A stretch of DNA of 64,000 nucleotides from an uncultured Pseudoteredinibacter sp. (GTDB lineage Bacteria > Pseudomonadota > Gammaproteobacteria > Pseudomonadales > Cellvibrionaceae): assembly GCF_947500695.1 (NCBI RefSeq), contig NZ_CANMSS010000003.1, positions 400,162 through 464,161 on the forward strand. The letters are read 5' to 3'. Position numbers and translations under genes: made by a program. A model generated the notes under the pieces. That model was not told the origin of the DNA. It searched no databases and was given only the letters and a program-made list of their open reading frames with translations. Shown one piece after another: positions 46,741-55,423 of this stretch (within the stretch, counting starts at the first letter, position 1; each line of letters begins with the position of its first letter).

Positions 46741-48141
46741 ATGCCTAAGTATTTCCGGCGTGCCTGTTTGGCGGTTTCTATTGTGAGCCTTATGGCTTGT
46801 AATGGAGATAGGCCAAGTAAGGCGGTCAGCATCAATAAAAACCCATTCCCTTCTACCTATGAAGCCATGCCAAGCAGTGATGTGATGATTCGCAATGCAA
46901 CGGTATTGCTGGGCAATGGCGAAAAGCTAGAGCAAGCCGATGTGTTGATGATCGGTGGCAAGGTTGACGCTGTAGGTAAGGGCTTGGTGCTGCCAGCTGG
47001 TGCCGAAGAGTTAGATGCCAGTGGCAAATGGGTAACGCCGGGTATTATCGATGTGCATTCGCACCTAGGGGTTTATCCAAGCCCTTCGGTTGAATCTCAC
47101 CAAGATGGTAATGAGGTAACCTCGCCGGTTACCGCCGAAGTGTGGGCCGAGCATGGCGTGTGGCCTCAAGACCCAGGTTTTAATCGCGCTCGTGCGGGTG
47201 GTATCACCACCTTGCAGCTATTGCCGGGTTCCGCCAATTTGATCGGTGGCCGTGGGGTTACTTTGCGCAATGTGCCAGCCACTACCATGCAAGGGATGAA
47301 ATTTCCGGATGCACCCTATGGTTTGAAGATGGCCTGTGGTGAAAACCCCAAGCGTGTTTACGGTAAGAAAGGTGTAAGCCCATATACCCGCATGGGTAAT
47401 GTTGCGGGCTATCGTGCCGCTTGGGCTAGCGCTTGGGAATATAAGCTAGCTTGGGATGACTACAATGCTGGCCATATAAAGAATGCCCCAGAGCGTGATT
47501 TACAAAAAGACACTTTGATGGGTGTGCTCAATGGTGAGATCTTAATTCACAACCACTGTTATAAGGCCGAAGAAATGGCCATGATGATTGATGTGGCCAA
47601 AGAATTTAATTATCACGCAGGTACTTTCCACCACGCGGTAGAAGCTTACAAAATCGCTGATCTGTTGGCAGAAAATCAAAACTGTGCCGCTATGTGGCCA
47701 GATTGGTGGGGCTTTAAAATGGAAGCCTTCGACATGGTGCAAGAAAACGTCGCCATGGTGGATGCGGGTAAAGGTAAAGATGCCAGCAAGCTAGGTTGTG
47801 CCATTGTGCATTCCGACTCAGCCAGTACCATTCAGCGTCTAAACCAAGAGGCCGGTAAAATTTTATATCGCAGCCAGGAAGCTGGTTACGATTTAGATGA
47901 GGCTGATGCTATTCGTTGGATTACCTTAAATGCTGCGCGCTCCTTAGGTATTGCCGATAAAACCGGAAGCTTAGAGATTGGCAAAAATGGCGATGTGGTT
48001 ATTTGGAACCAAAACCCATTTAGCGTTTACGCTAAGGCTGAACAGGTCTTTATCGATGGCGCAAAGGTTTACGACAGAGAAGATCCTGCTTTCCAAGCGC
48101 AAAGCGATTTTCTATTAGGCCAGCCAGCAGGAGATAAGTAA
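46741..48141 (+). CDS. Amidohydrolase, exported lipoprotein
   Basis: This 466-residue protein has a lipoprotein signal with lipobox LMAC (Cys20), so it is membrane-anchored in the periplasm. The amidohydrolase core is complete: HSH metal pair in IIDVHSHLG (about residue 102), further histidines in LIHNHCY and FHHAVEAY, and the aspartate in IVHSDSAS. It resembles imidazolonepropionase-like and prolidase-like secreted hydrolases, so a dipeptide or cyclic amide is a likely substrate. Its stop overlaps the next start by one base (TAATG). The ribosome site AGGAT precedes the ATG. Likely works together with its overlapping partner. Confidence 0.88.
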   Translation: MPKYFRRACLAVSIVSLMACNGDRPSKAVSINKNPFPSTYEAMPSSDVMIRNATVLLGNGEKLEQADVLMIGGKVDAVGKGLVLPAGAEELDASGKWVTPGIIDVHSHLGVYPSPSVESHQDGNEVTSPVTAEVWAEHGVWPQDPGFNRARAGGITTLQLLPGSANLIGGRGVTLRNVPATTMQGMKFPDAPYGLKMACGENPKRVYGKKGVSPYTRMGNVAGYRAAWASAWEYKLAWDDYNAGHIKNAPERDLQKDTLMGVLNGEILIHNHCYKAEEMAMMIDVAKEFNYHAGTFHHAVEAYKIADLLAENQNCAAMWPDWWGFKMEAFDMVQENVAMVDAGKGKDASKLGCAIVHSDSASTIQRLNQEAGKILYRSQEAGYDLDEADAIRWITLNAARSLGIADKTGSLEIGKNGDVVIWNQNPFSVYAKAEQVFIDGAKVYDREDPAFQAQSDFLLGQPAGDK

Positions 48142-49367
48142 TGAGAGCATTAAACAAAACACGCTTAGCCTGTACGGCATTTGGCCTGCTGGCAAGTGCC
48201 AGTGTGTTGGCAGAAACTGTGGCGATTAATGGTGTGAAGTTTTACGGTGAAGGCTTGGCGCCTAAAACCGATATGAATGTATTGATTGAAGATGGTGTTA
48301 TTCGTGAGCTATCCGATCAATCACTCAGCGCCGATACCGTTATTGACGGTAAAGGCAAGGTGCTAAGTGCCGGTTTTATTGCGGTAAACAATAAGTTGGG
48401 TTTAACCGAAGTTAGTGCTGTTCAAAAGACCTCGGATTTTTACGAGGAAAAAGGCGGTTTCTTTTTTGATCCAAGCTTGGCGTTTAATTATCAATCATTG
48501 CTAATCCCTTACACTCGTAAAGGCGGTATTAGTCATGCCGTAGTGGCGGGTAGCTCTAAAGGTGCATTTGAAAGCCGAGCCTTTAGTGTGGATCTAAGTG
48601 CAAGCCCCGAAAGCCGCCTTAAAGCGGATACTGCCTTGTATTTTACCTTAGGTGGTAAGGGCAAAGGCTCGCGCGCGAAAGACTTGCAAGATCTGCGCAA
48701 GAAATTAGAAACTGCCAAAAAGCCTGTTTCTAAAAGCGCCAAAGCAAAGCCAGTAAAAGACGATATCAAAGTGGTTAAGCGTTTATTGGCTGGTGACTTC
48801 CCGCTAATGGTTAAAACTGATCGTCCGGCGGATATCCTTCAGTTGCTTAAACTAAAAGAAGAGTTTGGTTTTGCTTTGGTGATTGCCGGCGCTGCTGGCG
48901 CCATCGATGTGGCCGAGCAATTAAAGCAGCATAAAGTAACCGTCTTGGTATCACCGTTGCGTAATCTACCAGAAGGTTTTGATTCACTGCATCAGCGCCT
49001 AGACAATGCAGCAAAGCTGCATAAGGCTGGGGTAGAAATTATCCTAACCGAATCAGATAGTCATAATCTACAGCAACTGCGCTACCATGCCGGCAACGCC
49101 GTAGCTCACGGCTTACCTCATGATGTAGCGATCCGTGCACTAAGCAGCGTGCCCGCCAAAACTTTTAAACTTGGTGATGGTTACTTAAAAGTAGGCAGTC
49201 GCGATATTGTGCTATGGTCCGGCGATCCGCTAGAGCTAAGCAGCCGCGTATTGAATATGTGGATCGATGGCAAGCCAGTAAGCACCCGCGCCCGCCAAGA
49301 TCTACTGCACGAACGCTATCAGCAAAAAGGCGATAAGCCAGCGGCTTATACTAAGCCGAGTTTGTGA
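48141..49367 (+). CDS. Amidohydrolase-like protein lacking metal ligands
   Basis: This 408-residue protein has a signal peptide (about 1-24) and the small beta-domain of amidohydrolases at both ends: VAINGVKFYGEGLAPKTDM at the start and SRDIVLWSGDPLELSSRV near the end. The catalytic barrel is degraded: the HxH motif is missing (SAGFIAVNNKLGLTEV stands in its place), and only TESDSHN recalls the metal aspartate. It is therefore probably a non-catalytic partner of the upstream enzyme, with which it overlaps by one base. A Lys-rich insertion (about 180-215) splits the middle. A strong terminator follows. Confidence 0.78.
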   Translation: MRALNKTRLACTAFGLLASASVLAETVAINGVKFYGEGLAPKTDMNVLIEDGVIRELSDQSLSADTVIDGKGKVLSAGFIAVNNKLGLTEVSAVQKTSDFYEEKGGFFFDPSLAFNYQSLLIPYTRKGGISHAVVAGSSKGAFESRAFSVDLSASPESRLKADTALYFTLGGKGKGSRAKDLQDLRKKLETAKKPVSKSAKAKPVKDDIKVVKRLLAGDFPLMVKTDRPADILQLLKLKEEFGFALVIAGAAGAIDVAEQLKQHKVTVLVSPLRNLPEGFDSLHQRLDNAAKLHKAGVEIILTESDSHNLQQLRYHAGNAVAHGLPHDVAIRALSSVPAKTFKLGDGYLKVGSRDIVLWSGDPLELSSRVLNMWIDGKPVSTRARQDLLHERYQQKGDKPAAYTKPSL

Positions 49368-49402
49368 GTTAAAAATTGCTGAGTTTTTCAAGTATCACTT
49401 TT

Positions 49403-49438
49403 AAACTGCACCGCAGCGCTAAGCTGTGGTGCAGTTTT
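49403..49438. terminator. Terminator between convergent genes
   Basis: AAACTGCACCGCAGC pairs with GCTGTGGTGCAGTTT (one G-T pair) around a five-base loop, with T and A flanks on either side, so it can end transcripts from both directions. Confidence 0.8.
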
Positions 49439-49531
49439 CAATGTGGGTGTTACTTCTTAAGCGCACCGCTTGTTACATGGTGCATTAAATGAAAGCTCTC
49501 TAAAGTATCAAAAAACTGCGCGGAAATTGTA

Positions 49532-50923
49532 TTAGACTAAGTCCTTGCCTGTTAAAGATTTCAGGGCATTGCACACGATTTTTACGTCCTTCATTGATGT
49601 TTGCCAATTACTAAACGCCGCTCTGATAGCTGCCTCTCCCTGCCAAATTCCCGGGGTCATATATACTTTTCCCGTGGAATTAATTTTTTTGAGCGCGATT
49701 TTAACTTCTTTATCTCTTGATCCTACTGGGCGGAAAACAACAACATTAAGTTTGCACTCTACTAAAAGCTCATAGTCATTCGAATCAGAGATCCATTTTG
49801 CTAAGGCCAGGGCTTGGGCACAGTTTTTTTCTACAAGTTGTTGGTATCCATTTTTTCCGTAAGCCAATAGCGACATCCATACAGGTAGTGCTCTAAAGCG
49901 CCTAGAGTTCTCAATGCCTCGATCCATAAATGCGGGCAAGGTATTATCAATGTCTAGGTATGGTGCTGCAACAGAACAGGTTTGCTGCAGTATTTTAGGA
50001 TGTTTACAAAAAAATATACCGCAGTCATAGGGTACATTCAGCCACTTATGTGCGTCAGCCGTGATCGAATCAGCTAGTTCGATTCCTTCGGTCCAATGCT
50101 TACAGCTAGGCATCAATCTTGCAAATAACCCAAATGCTCCGTCAACGTGCAGCCAAGCCTTGTGAATTTTACATAGTTTCGAGATCTCCCTTAAATCGTC
50201 GAAATCTGTTCCAGTCACTGTACCTGCGCTTGCTACGACAATCTTACCTTTACTTTTACTTTGTTTGAGCATGCTTTTTAGTGCATTGGTATCCATTTTT
50301 TCGCTGTTGGGTAGGCACGGAACAAAAGTAATCGCATCACGCCCTAGACCTGAAAAACTAAATGCTTTTTGCATGCTGGCATGAGGTGTGGCCGCGAAAA
50401 CTTCTATTTCAGATCCCGATAATCCAGCTTTGGCAATATCCAAATTTTGTTGCGATCCGGCATGTTGTCTAGCGCAGAGAGCGCCTAATACATTAGAGGC
50501 CGTCGCCCCGCTAGTTAGAATCCCCTCGAAGGAGCTGGGTAGCTCGAACAGTTCGAGTAGCCATGATGCAGCTTGTAGCTCGACTTCAGTTGCTATGGAG
50601 TCACCCGGTGCAGCGACATTTTGATCTGTCGCGGCTACAAGCCAATCTGCCATTATCGATGCTGGGGTTGCTCCGCCCGTAACAAACCCGAGATAGCGAG
50701 GCCCCGCTGATGCGCTTAGTTGTGGCGCGATATGAGCGGTGAAATCATCGAAAGCTGATCTGGCGCCGTTTCCGTTTAACGCCAGCATCCTTTTAGGCAA
50801 ACCGCGGCCAGTTGAAGCCGCGACCGGTCGATTTTTAAGTTCAGCCTGGAATTGACTGCTCCATTGAGCAACATCTCTGGCAAGGCCTTCGAAATTCGCC
50901 GCATCTTCTTCTAATTGAGCCAC
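49532..50923 (-). CDS. Group II PLP-dependent amino acid decarboxylase
   Basis: This 463-residue enzyme of the glutamate/aromatic amino acid decarboxylase family has the PLP lysine in ADAHKWLNVPYDCG (about residue 300), the PLP aspartate in LHVDGAFGLF and the GATASNVLGAL phosphate loop. It starts with GTG at 50921-50923, behind AGGAGAT. The wider resemblance is to the aromatic and diaminobutyrate group more than to GadB, but the substrate cannot be fixed. It is divergent from a MocR-type regulator with 97 bases between the starts, so that regulator probably controls it in response to the amino acid, the amine or PLP. Confidence 0.85.
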   Translation of the reverse strand: MAQLEEDAANFEGLARDVAQWSSQFQAELKNRPVAASTGRGLPKRMLALNGNGARSAFDDFTAHIAPQLSASAGPRYLGFVTGGATPASIMADWLVAATDQNVAAPGDSIATEVELQAASWLLELFELPSSFEGILTSGATASNVLGALCARQHAGSQQNLDIAKAGLSGSEIEVFAATPHASMQKAFSFSGLGRDAITFVPCLPNSEKMDTNALKSMLKQSKSKGKIVVASAGTVTGTDFDDLREISKLCKIHKAWLHVDGAFGLFARLMPSCKHWTEGIELADSITADAHKWLNVPYDCGIFFCKHPKILQQTCSVAAPYLDIDNTLPAFMDRGIENSRRFRALPVWMSLLAYGKNGYQQLVEKNCAQALALAKWISDSNDYELLVECKLNVVVFRPVGSRDKEVKIALKKINSTGKVYMTPGIWQGEAAIRAAFSNWQTSMKDVKIVCNALKSLTGKDLV

Positions 50924-51020
50924 GATAGATATCTCCTAATTTGTACCATGTTGTCAATTTATTGTATTCTCGGCCTGAAAAGATAACAGATACAAAAATG
51001 AGATAATAAAAGGATACAGA

Positions 51021-52424
51021 TTGGCTTATCGTTATCGAGAGCTTGCGGCTCAACTGATTAGTGACATAGAGAGTAATAGGTTAAACGACGGCCAGCGATT
51101 GCTTTCTGTTCGGCAGCAGAGTCAGCAGCGCGGCGTTAGTATTACAACGGTCAAAAAGTGTTACGAATTACTTGAAGCCCAGGGCTTCCTTATCGCAAAA
51201 CCTAAATCTGGGTTCTATGTAAGACGACCTAGCGATCGATCCGGTAGTCTAGATTTTCCTGCGATCGAACCAGTGGGAAGGCCAATCAACAAAGCTGAGT
51301 TGCTTGCTGAAGTTCAGCATTCGGCTGGTAATCGAGAGAGGATTCCTTTTGGTACAGTGCAATTGGCAGCGGAATTGATACCTAAAGAAAACCTTCAGCG
51401 CAGCTTGATTCGTATTATAAGACGATCAACCCAAGAGGAATTGATGTACGGCCCAGCTAGTGGCCAGCCCTGCCTTAAAAATGCGCTCTGTGAACACTTC
51501 AGTAGTGATGGCTTAAATCTATTGCCCGAAGATATTATGATCACTAATGGTTGCATGGAGGCAATTGCTCTTGCAGTCGAAGCGGTAAGTAGCGCCGGAG
51601 ATAATATAGCGATAGCCTCGCCTTGTTTTAGTGGGCAGCTGCAGCTATTAGCAAGTTTAGATAGGCAAGTATTAGAATTGCCCTCTACTGAAGCAGGTAT
51701 CGATCTCGATAGATTAGAAGCCGTTATGGTTAGTGGCCAGGTAAAGGCGTGCTTACTTACAGGGTGTAATCAAAACCCGCTGGGCTACAATCTTTCAGTG
51801 GAAGACAAACAACGGATTGCAGCCATGGCGAGTAAATATGACTGCCCTATCATAGAGGATGATGTATTCGGTGAGTGTGGTTTTACAACTAAGCGCCAAT
51901 TGCCAATCAAGGCCTGGGATAAAACCGGACATATCATTTGGTGCAGTTCATTTTCCAAATCGCTTATTGCCAGCTATAGGCTTGGTTGGTGTGCGCCGGG
52001 TCGCTTTTTAAAGCAAGTGCACGACACACTTTTATCACGCAGCCTTTCTGTAAATACCCCTCTTCAACTGGCTATGGCTGATTTTATTCGCTGTGGAGAA
52101 TATCGGAGACATTTGGCAAATCTGCGCTTAGCTCTACCGGTACAGGTTAACAGGATAAGGCAGAGTGTAATCAAACATTTTGGCCAAGAAGTCCGAGTCT
52201 CAAATCCTACAGGAGGCTATTCCCTATGGGTGCAGCTTCCAAAGGGTTGCGATGGTATTTCTATCTTCGAGGAAGCTGCACAACAGGGCATAAATATTGT
52301 TCCAGGGGTGATATTTACTGCGGGTGATATTTATAAAAACTGTATTCGCCTGAATGCTGGAAATCCGTGGAGTGAAAAACTCGACCTTGCGATCTCGAAA
52401 CTTGCAGAGATCGTTAAGGCGTAG
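51021..52424 (+). CDS. MocR-type transcriptional regulator (GntR helix-turn-helix plus aminotransferase domain)
   Basis: This 467-residue protein has an N-terminal GntR winged helix (about 1-70; LLSVRQQSQQRGVSITTV) linked to a full aminotransferase-like domain (about 100-460) with the PLP lysine in WCSSFSKSLIASYRLGW. Proteins of this type bind DNA and use PLP chemistry to sense an amino acid or PLP itself, as GabR, TauR and PdxR do. It starts with TTG at 51021, behind AAAAGGA. Divergent placement makes the decarboxylase gene its likely target. Confidence 0.88.
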   Translation: MAYRYRELAAQLISDIESNRLNDGQRLLSVRQQSQQRGVSITTVKKCYELLEAQGFLIAKPKSGFYVRRPSDRSGSLDFPAIEPVGRPINKAELLAEVQHSAGNRERIPFGTVQLAAELIPKENLQRSLIRIIRRSTQEELMYGPASGQPCLKNALCEHFSSDGLNLLPEDIMITNGCMEAIALAVEAVSSAGDNIAIASPCFSGQLQLLASLDRQVLELPSTEAGIDLDRLEAVMVSGQVKACLLTGCNQNPLGYNLSVEDKQRIAAMASKYDCPIIEDDVFGECGFTTKRQLPIKAWDKTGHIIWCSSFSKSLIASYRLGWCAPGRFLKQVHDTLLSRSLSVNTPLQLAMADFIRCGEYRRHLANLRLALPVQVNRIRQSVIKHFGQEVRVSNPTGGYSLWVQLPKGCDGISIFEEAAQQGINIVPGVIFTAGDIYKNCIRLNAGNPWSEKLDLAISKLAEIVKA

Positions 52425-52511
52425 CCGGTATGTCAATGGCCCAGTCGTTATTGGATTAGCTATTTGAAGATAGATCTGCGCTCAAAAAACACATGCCCAA
52501 AACTCCATATA

Positions 52512-52528
52512 ATGTTACATTATAACGT
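52512..52528. promoter_or_regulatory. Zur-like inverted repeat upstream of the DsbB-like gene
   Basis: ATGTTACATTATAACGT resembles the ATGTTATAATATAACAT type of zinc-uptake-regulator box (14 of 17 positions, with the GTTA and TAAC half sites intact). It lies 30 bases before the start codon of the next gene, where a repressor would block transcription. Confidence 0.4.
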
Positions 52529-52558
52529 TATCGTTAAATCTTATATTGGAGCATTACT

Positions 52559-52963
52559 ATGGATCAGGCCTTGTTGCATTGGCTTTGGAATAATCGCCGA
52601 ATTGTGGGCTTATTGGCGATTATTGTATGTGTTGTGGCCTGGACCACAGAGTTAACTGGCCTGGTGTATGTCTGCCCATATTGTCGCGCTCAGCGTACGA
52701 TTATTGGCATACTAGGTTTGGCACTAATGCTGCCTAACCCAAGACACTGGATAAACCTCTATCTAGCCAGCACCATCGCAGCTTTTGGCTTCTTTGTGGC
52801 AGCCCATCAGCACTTTAATGGTTGGAAGAAAATAATGGGCGGCACCTTTGAGTGGGGTGAGGTCTGGTATATCAATTCTTGGTTATTGTCTGGCTGCGCT
52901 ATTTTTATGATTTCAGGCTTGTTGTTGTTGATTTGGAGTGTGCCTAAGAAGTCCACTGAATAG
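52559..52963 (+). CDS. DsbB-like small membrane protein
   Basis: This 134-residue protein has four hydrophobic segments (about 14-34, 46-60, 66-84 and 104-127). After the first comes VYVCPYCRAQRTIIGILGL, a C-x2-C then arginine arrangement resembling the quinone-side cysteine pair of DsbB. The second DsbB cysteine pair is missing, and only a single later cysteine (about residue 117) lies in a membrane segment. It could be a shortened thiol oxidoreductase or an unrelated membrane protein with a metal site (Cys pair plus HQH). TTGGAGC precedes the ATG. A Zur-like box upstream would fit a zinc-linked role; both points are inference. Confidence 0.5.
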   Translation: MDQALLHWLWNNRRIVGLLAIIVCVVAWTTELTGLVYVCPYCRAQRTIIGILGLALMLPNPRHWINLYLASTIAAFGFFVAAHQHFNGWKKIMGGTFEWGEVWYINSWLLSGCAIFMISGLLLLIWSVPKKSTE

Positions 52964-53127
52964 GCAAAGAGCATAGCCGCCGCGTTTTAATGCTGGCTCC
53001 GAGTCAAATAATGCCGGCTTAAGGCGTATGCAAATGCCAGTTTGCTATGCTGCCGGCTTTTAAGCCTAGACAAGAAGTGAATGGTAATAAATCAATCTAG
53101 GCTTTTTTAATAATCTTAAGGAATCAA

Positions 53128-53346
53128 ATGCGGGACAACCTTCGCCAAAAAATAATCGCAGTTTGTGATAAAAAAATAGAAGCTAAAGGTGAAACGGTGG
53201 GCTTGTCATTTTATGCGTTTTTTGAAAACAAAAATAATGACCCAGACTTACTTATGGAAGCTGCCACCTGGTGGATACAAACCCATCAATTGGATCATTT
53301 CGAAAAGGCTGCCAAGATCAAGGGTATGGTCGAAGCAGGGCTCTGA
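53128..53346 (+). CDS. DUF6500-like small protein
   Basis: This 72-residue soluble protein has a good ribosome site (AAGGAAT). The sequence MRDNLRQKIIAVCDKKI followed by VGLSFYAFFENKN fits the DUF6500 family as I remember it; the activity of that family is unknown. It has one cysteine, no signal peptide and no membrane segment. It stands alone. The 276 bases after it (53347-53622) show no recognisable feature. Confidence 0.55.
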   Translation: MRDNLRQKIIAVCDKKIEAKGETVGLSFYAFFENKNNDPDLLMEAATWWIQTHQLDHFEKAAKIKGMVEAGL

Positions 53347-53622
53347 GTGGCCTTGTTAGTCAATAGCACTTAATCAACGGAGTCGAGATAAGGCCGAGTG
53401 AACTGTATGTGCTTTGTCTTAGCTGTGTCTCGTAATAGTTAGTCGCTGTCTCAATACCCTCAGATAAACACGGCTCCAGAAATAAGCCGCTAAGCTGCAT
53501 AAATATTAAGATATGTACCTTATAATATCGCAGAAGCCTTATTTGCCACTAGTTCTATGCCAAATATAAACTAGTAGCTCAGGGCGTCTTTGCCGTTTTC
53601 TTCAAAAGTATGATATTGAGCT

Positions 53623-54561
53623 ATGCCACATCCACTGCAACAAGAAATCACCCAAAACCTAAGCAAGCACCCAGCGCAGGTCTCCCGTGTATTCCATGGT
53701 AGAGGTAAATTCTTTCCGTCTTTGGACGAGTTGAATGTGGAGTGGTATCCGCCGGTGCTGTTTGTGCAGTGTTATGAAGATGAATTAGCCGATGAGGCTA
53801 GGGCAGCTTTGCAGGCGGTGTTTGAAGAGCATGACTTTATCGAATCTGTCATCTTGCAAGCCCGCCCTTGGCCTGATGTGGAAAACGAAGTGCTTTTCTC
53901 GCGCAGTTCAGCTGAGCAGCAGCTGCCTTTGGAATTCGATACGGTGCTGGCCGAGGGTATACAGTGCCAGGTAAATATCGGGAAGAACCGCAATACTGGT
54001 GTATTCCCCGATATGCGCAGTGGCTGGGCCTGGTTGCAGGAGCATGCAGCCGATAAGCGAGTACTCAATTTATTCTCCTACACCTCCATTTTCTCTCTAT
54101 TTGCTTTGCATGGTGGCGCCAAGAAAGTCGTGAACGTTGATATGTGTGGCAGCGCTACTAAAACTGCTCAGTATAATCACGAGCTAAACGCGATGTTGGA
54201 TGAGCGAGTGTCTATCTGGAAGAAGAATATTCTTAAATCCAATAGCCAAATCGCCAAGCAATCAAAGTTCGATATCATCGTATTAGATCCACCACCTTTC
54301 CAGAAGGGCTCCTTCCGAGGATGGCCCGATTATCAAAAGCTGCTTCGCCGCTGTTCTAATTACTTGCGCGAAGGCGGGGTAATCCTCGCGGCACTCAATA
54401 ATCAGCAGGTTACTTTTAGTGAGTTCGATCGCGATATTCGCGAGACCATTGAAAATGTAAAAAGTATTAGCCAGTTAGAGTTGGCTGATGAAATTAAGGA
54501 GCTTGAGCCTGAAAAGGGGTTAAAGCTAGCCTTGATAGAGCTTCATTCTAAATGTGAGTAG
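53623..54561 (+). CDS. Class I SAM-dependent methyltransferase (RlmI-like)
   Basis: This 312-residue protein has the C-terminal methyltransferase domain of the RlmI/RlmL type: NRNTGVFPDMRSGWAWL (about 123-139), the SAM motif VLNLFSYTSIFSLFALHGGA with an acidic VNVD at the end of strand 2, and the IVLDPPPFQKGSF catalytic loop (about 220), typical of enzymes that methylate a nucleic-acid base. The N-terminal PUA domain of RlmI is absent or replaced by a different 110-residue region. An rRNA cytosine or guanine is the likely target but unproven. It is monocistronic with a weak ribosome site. Confidence 0.8.
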   Translation: MPHPLQQEITQNLSKHPAQVSRVFHGRGKFFPSLDELNVEWYPPVLFVQCYEDELADEARAALQAVFEEHDFIESVILQARPWPDVENEVLFSRSSAEQQLPLEFDTVLAEGIQCQVNIGKNRNTGVFPDMRSGWAWLQEHAADKRVLNLFSYTSIFSLFALHGGAKKVVNVDMCGSATKTAQYNHELNAMLDERVSIWKKNILKSNSQIAKQSKFDIIVLDPPPFQKGSFRGWPDYQKLLRRCSNYLREGGVILAALNNQQVTFSEFDRDIRETIENVKSISQLELADEIKELEPEKGLKLALIELHSKCE

Positions 54562-54640
54562 CAAGTATGCTATCTGGGACTTCAACTGAGCTGTAAGCTT
54601 CTTTAACTCAAGTGCTTTTGATGGATAAGGATTGTTGATC

Positions 54641-55372
54641 ATGCGAACTTTTTTCCAAGCTATAGTGATGCTTCTCTTTCTGGTATCGATGAAGAGTGAA
54701 GCGCTATCTTGTACTTACCGTACAGACACAATTATTGGCAAGTGCAGTAAAAGTAGCTGTGAGAAGGTGCTCTATGTCGCTTATGAAAAAGCTTGGGGGC
54801 CTTGTGGCCAACGACCAGTTGTTTTAGAGGCGCCGATTTGGGCTAAGCCTGTATTGGAAGGAGAGTTAAGTGAGCTGGATAGCTTTGAAGGAATTAGAAT
54901 GGTCCAACTTACCTTAAATTGGAGGTTCTGGTTGTGGTCTGGTCAAAAGAAAGGCCTAGAGGCTTATAGGGAAGTAAAGTCGGAGGGAGGACGTATTGAA
55001 CCTGGTGATATTAAATTTTTGAGCGAGAAAAACCTCAGTGAGCTAAGGTCAAAGTGGGAAAACCTGGAGGAAAGAGAATACTATAAATACACGCTTATCA
55101 GAGCGATAGATTGGACTTTGCTGGCACTTTCCATCGTGCTGCTTGCATACACTGTGAAATGGTTTTGTCGTATTTTAAACTCTTCAAAAACGAATCTCTA
55201 TTTAGCCCTCATTGTCTTTCTGCAGATTGTTTGGTTTTTGTTAGCAGTTGGTCCTACGTTAGTATTTGTTTATTCTGTCTTTTCGTTAATCGCACTAGTG
55301 ATTCCTTTCGCATTGTTTTTTGAATTGGGGTATTCGATACGTTACTGGTGGCGGAAACGTTATTCTTCTTGA
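54641..55372 (+). CDS. Unrecognised membrane protein with exported N-terminal domain
   Basis: The protein is 243 residues from the ATG behind AAGGA. A signal peptide (about 1-22) is followed by a domain of about 130 residues with five cysteines early on (LSCTYRTDT, GKCSKSSCE, WGPCGQ), which could form disulfides outside the cytoplasm. Three hydrophobic segments follow (about 152-172, 182-205 and 208-232), and a short basic tail ends the protein. I do not recognise a family. The gene stands between the methyltransferase and the convergent outer-membrane gene. Codon use looks like its neighbours. Confidence 0.6.
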   Translation: MRTFFQAIVMLLFLVSMKSEALSCTYRTDTIIGKCSKSSCEKVLYVAYEKAWGPCGQRPVVLEAPIWAKPVLEGELSELDSFEGIRMVQLTLNWRFWLWSGQKKGLEAYREVKSEGGRIEPGDIKFLSEKNLSELRSKWENLEEREYYKYTLIRAIDWTLLALSIVLLAYTVKWFCRILNSSKTNLYLALIVFLQIVWFLLAVGPTLVFVYSVFSLIALVIPFALFFELGYSIRYWWRKRYSS

Positions 55373-55423
55373 AGGCGGAATCGTATTCACCCCTAGAGAT
55401 GTGGAGACGAAAGGGCGAATCCG

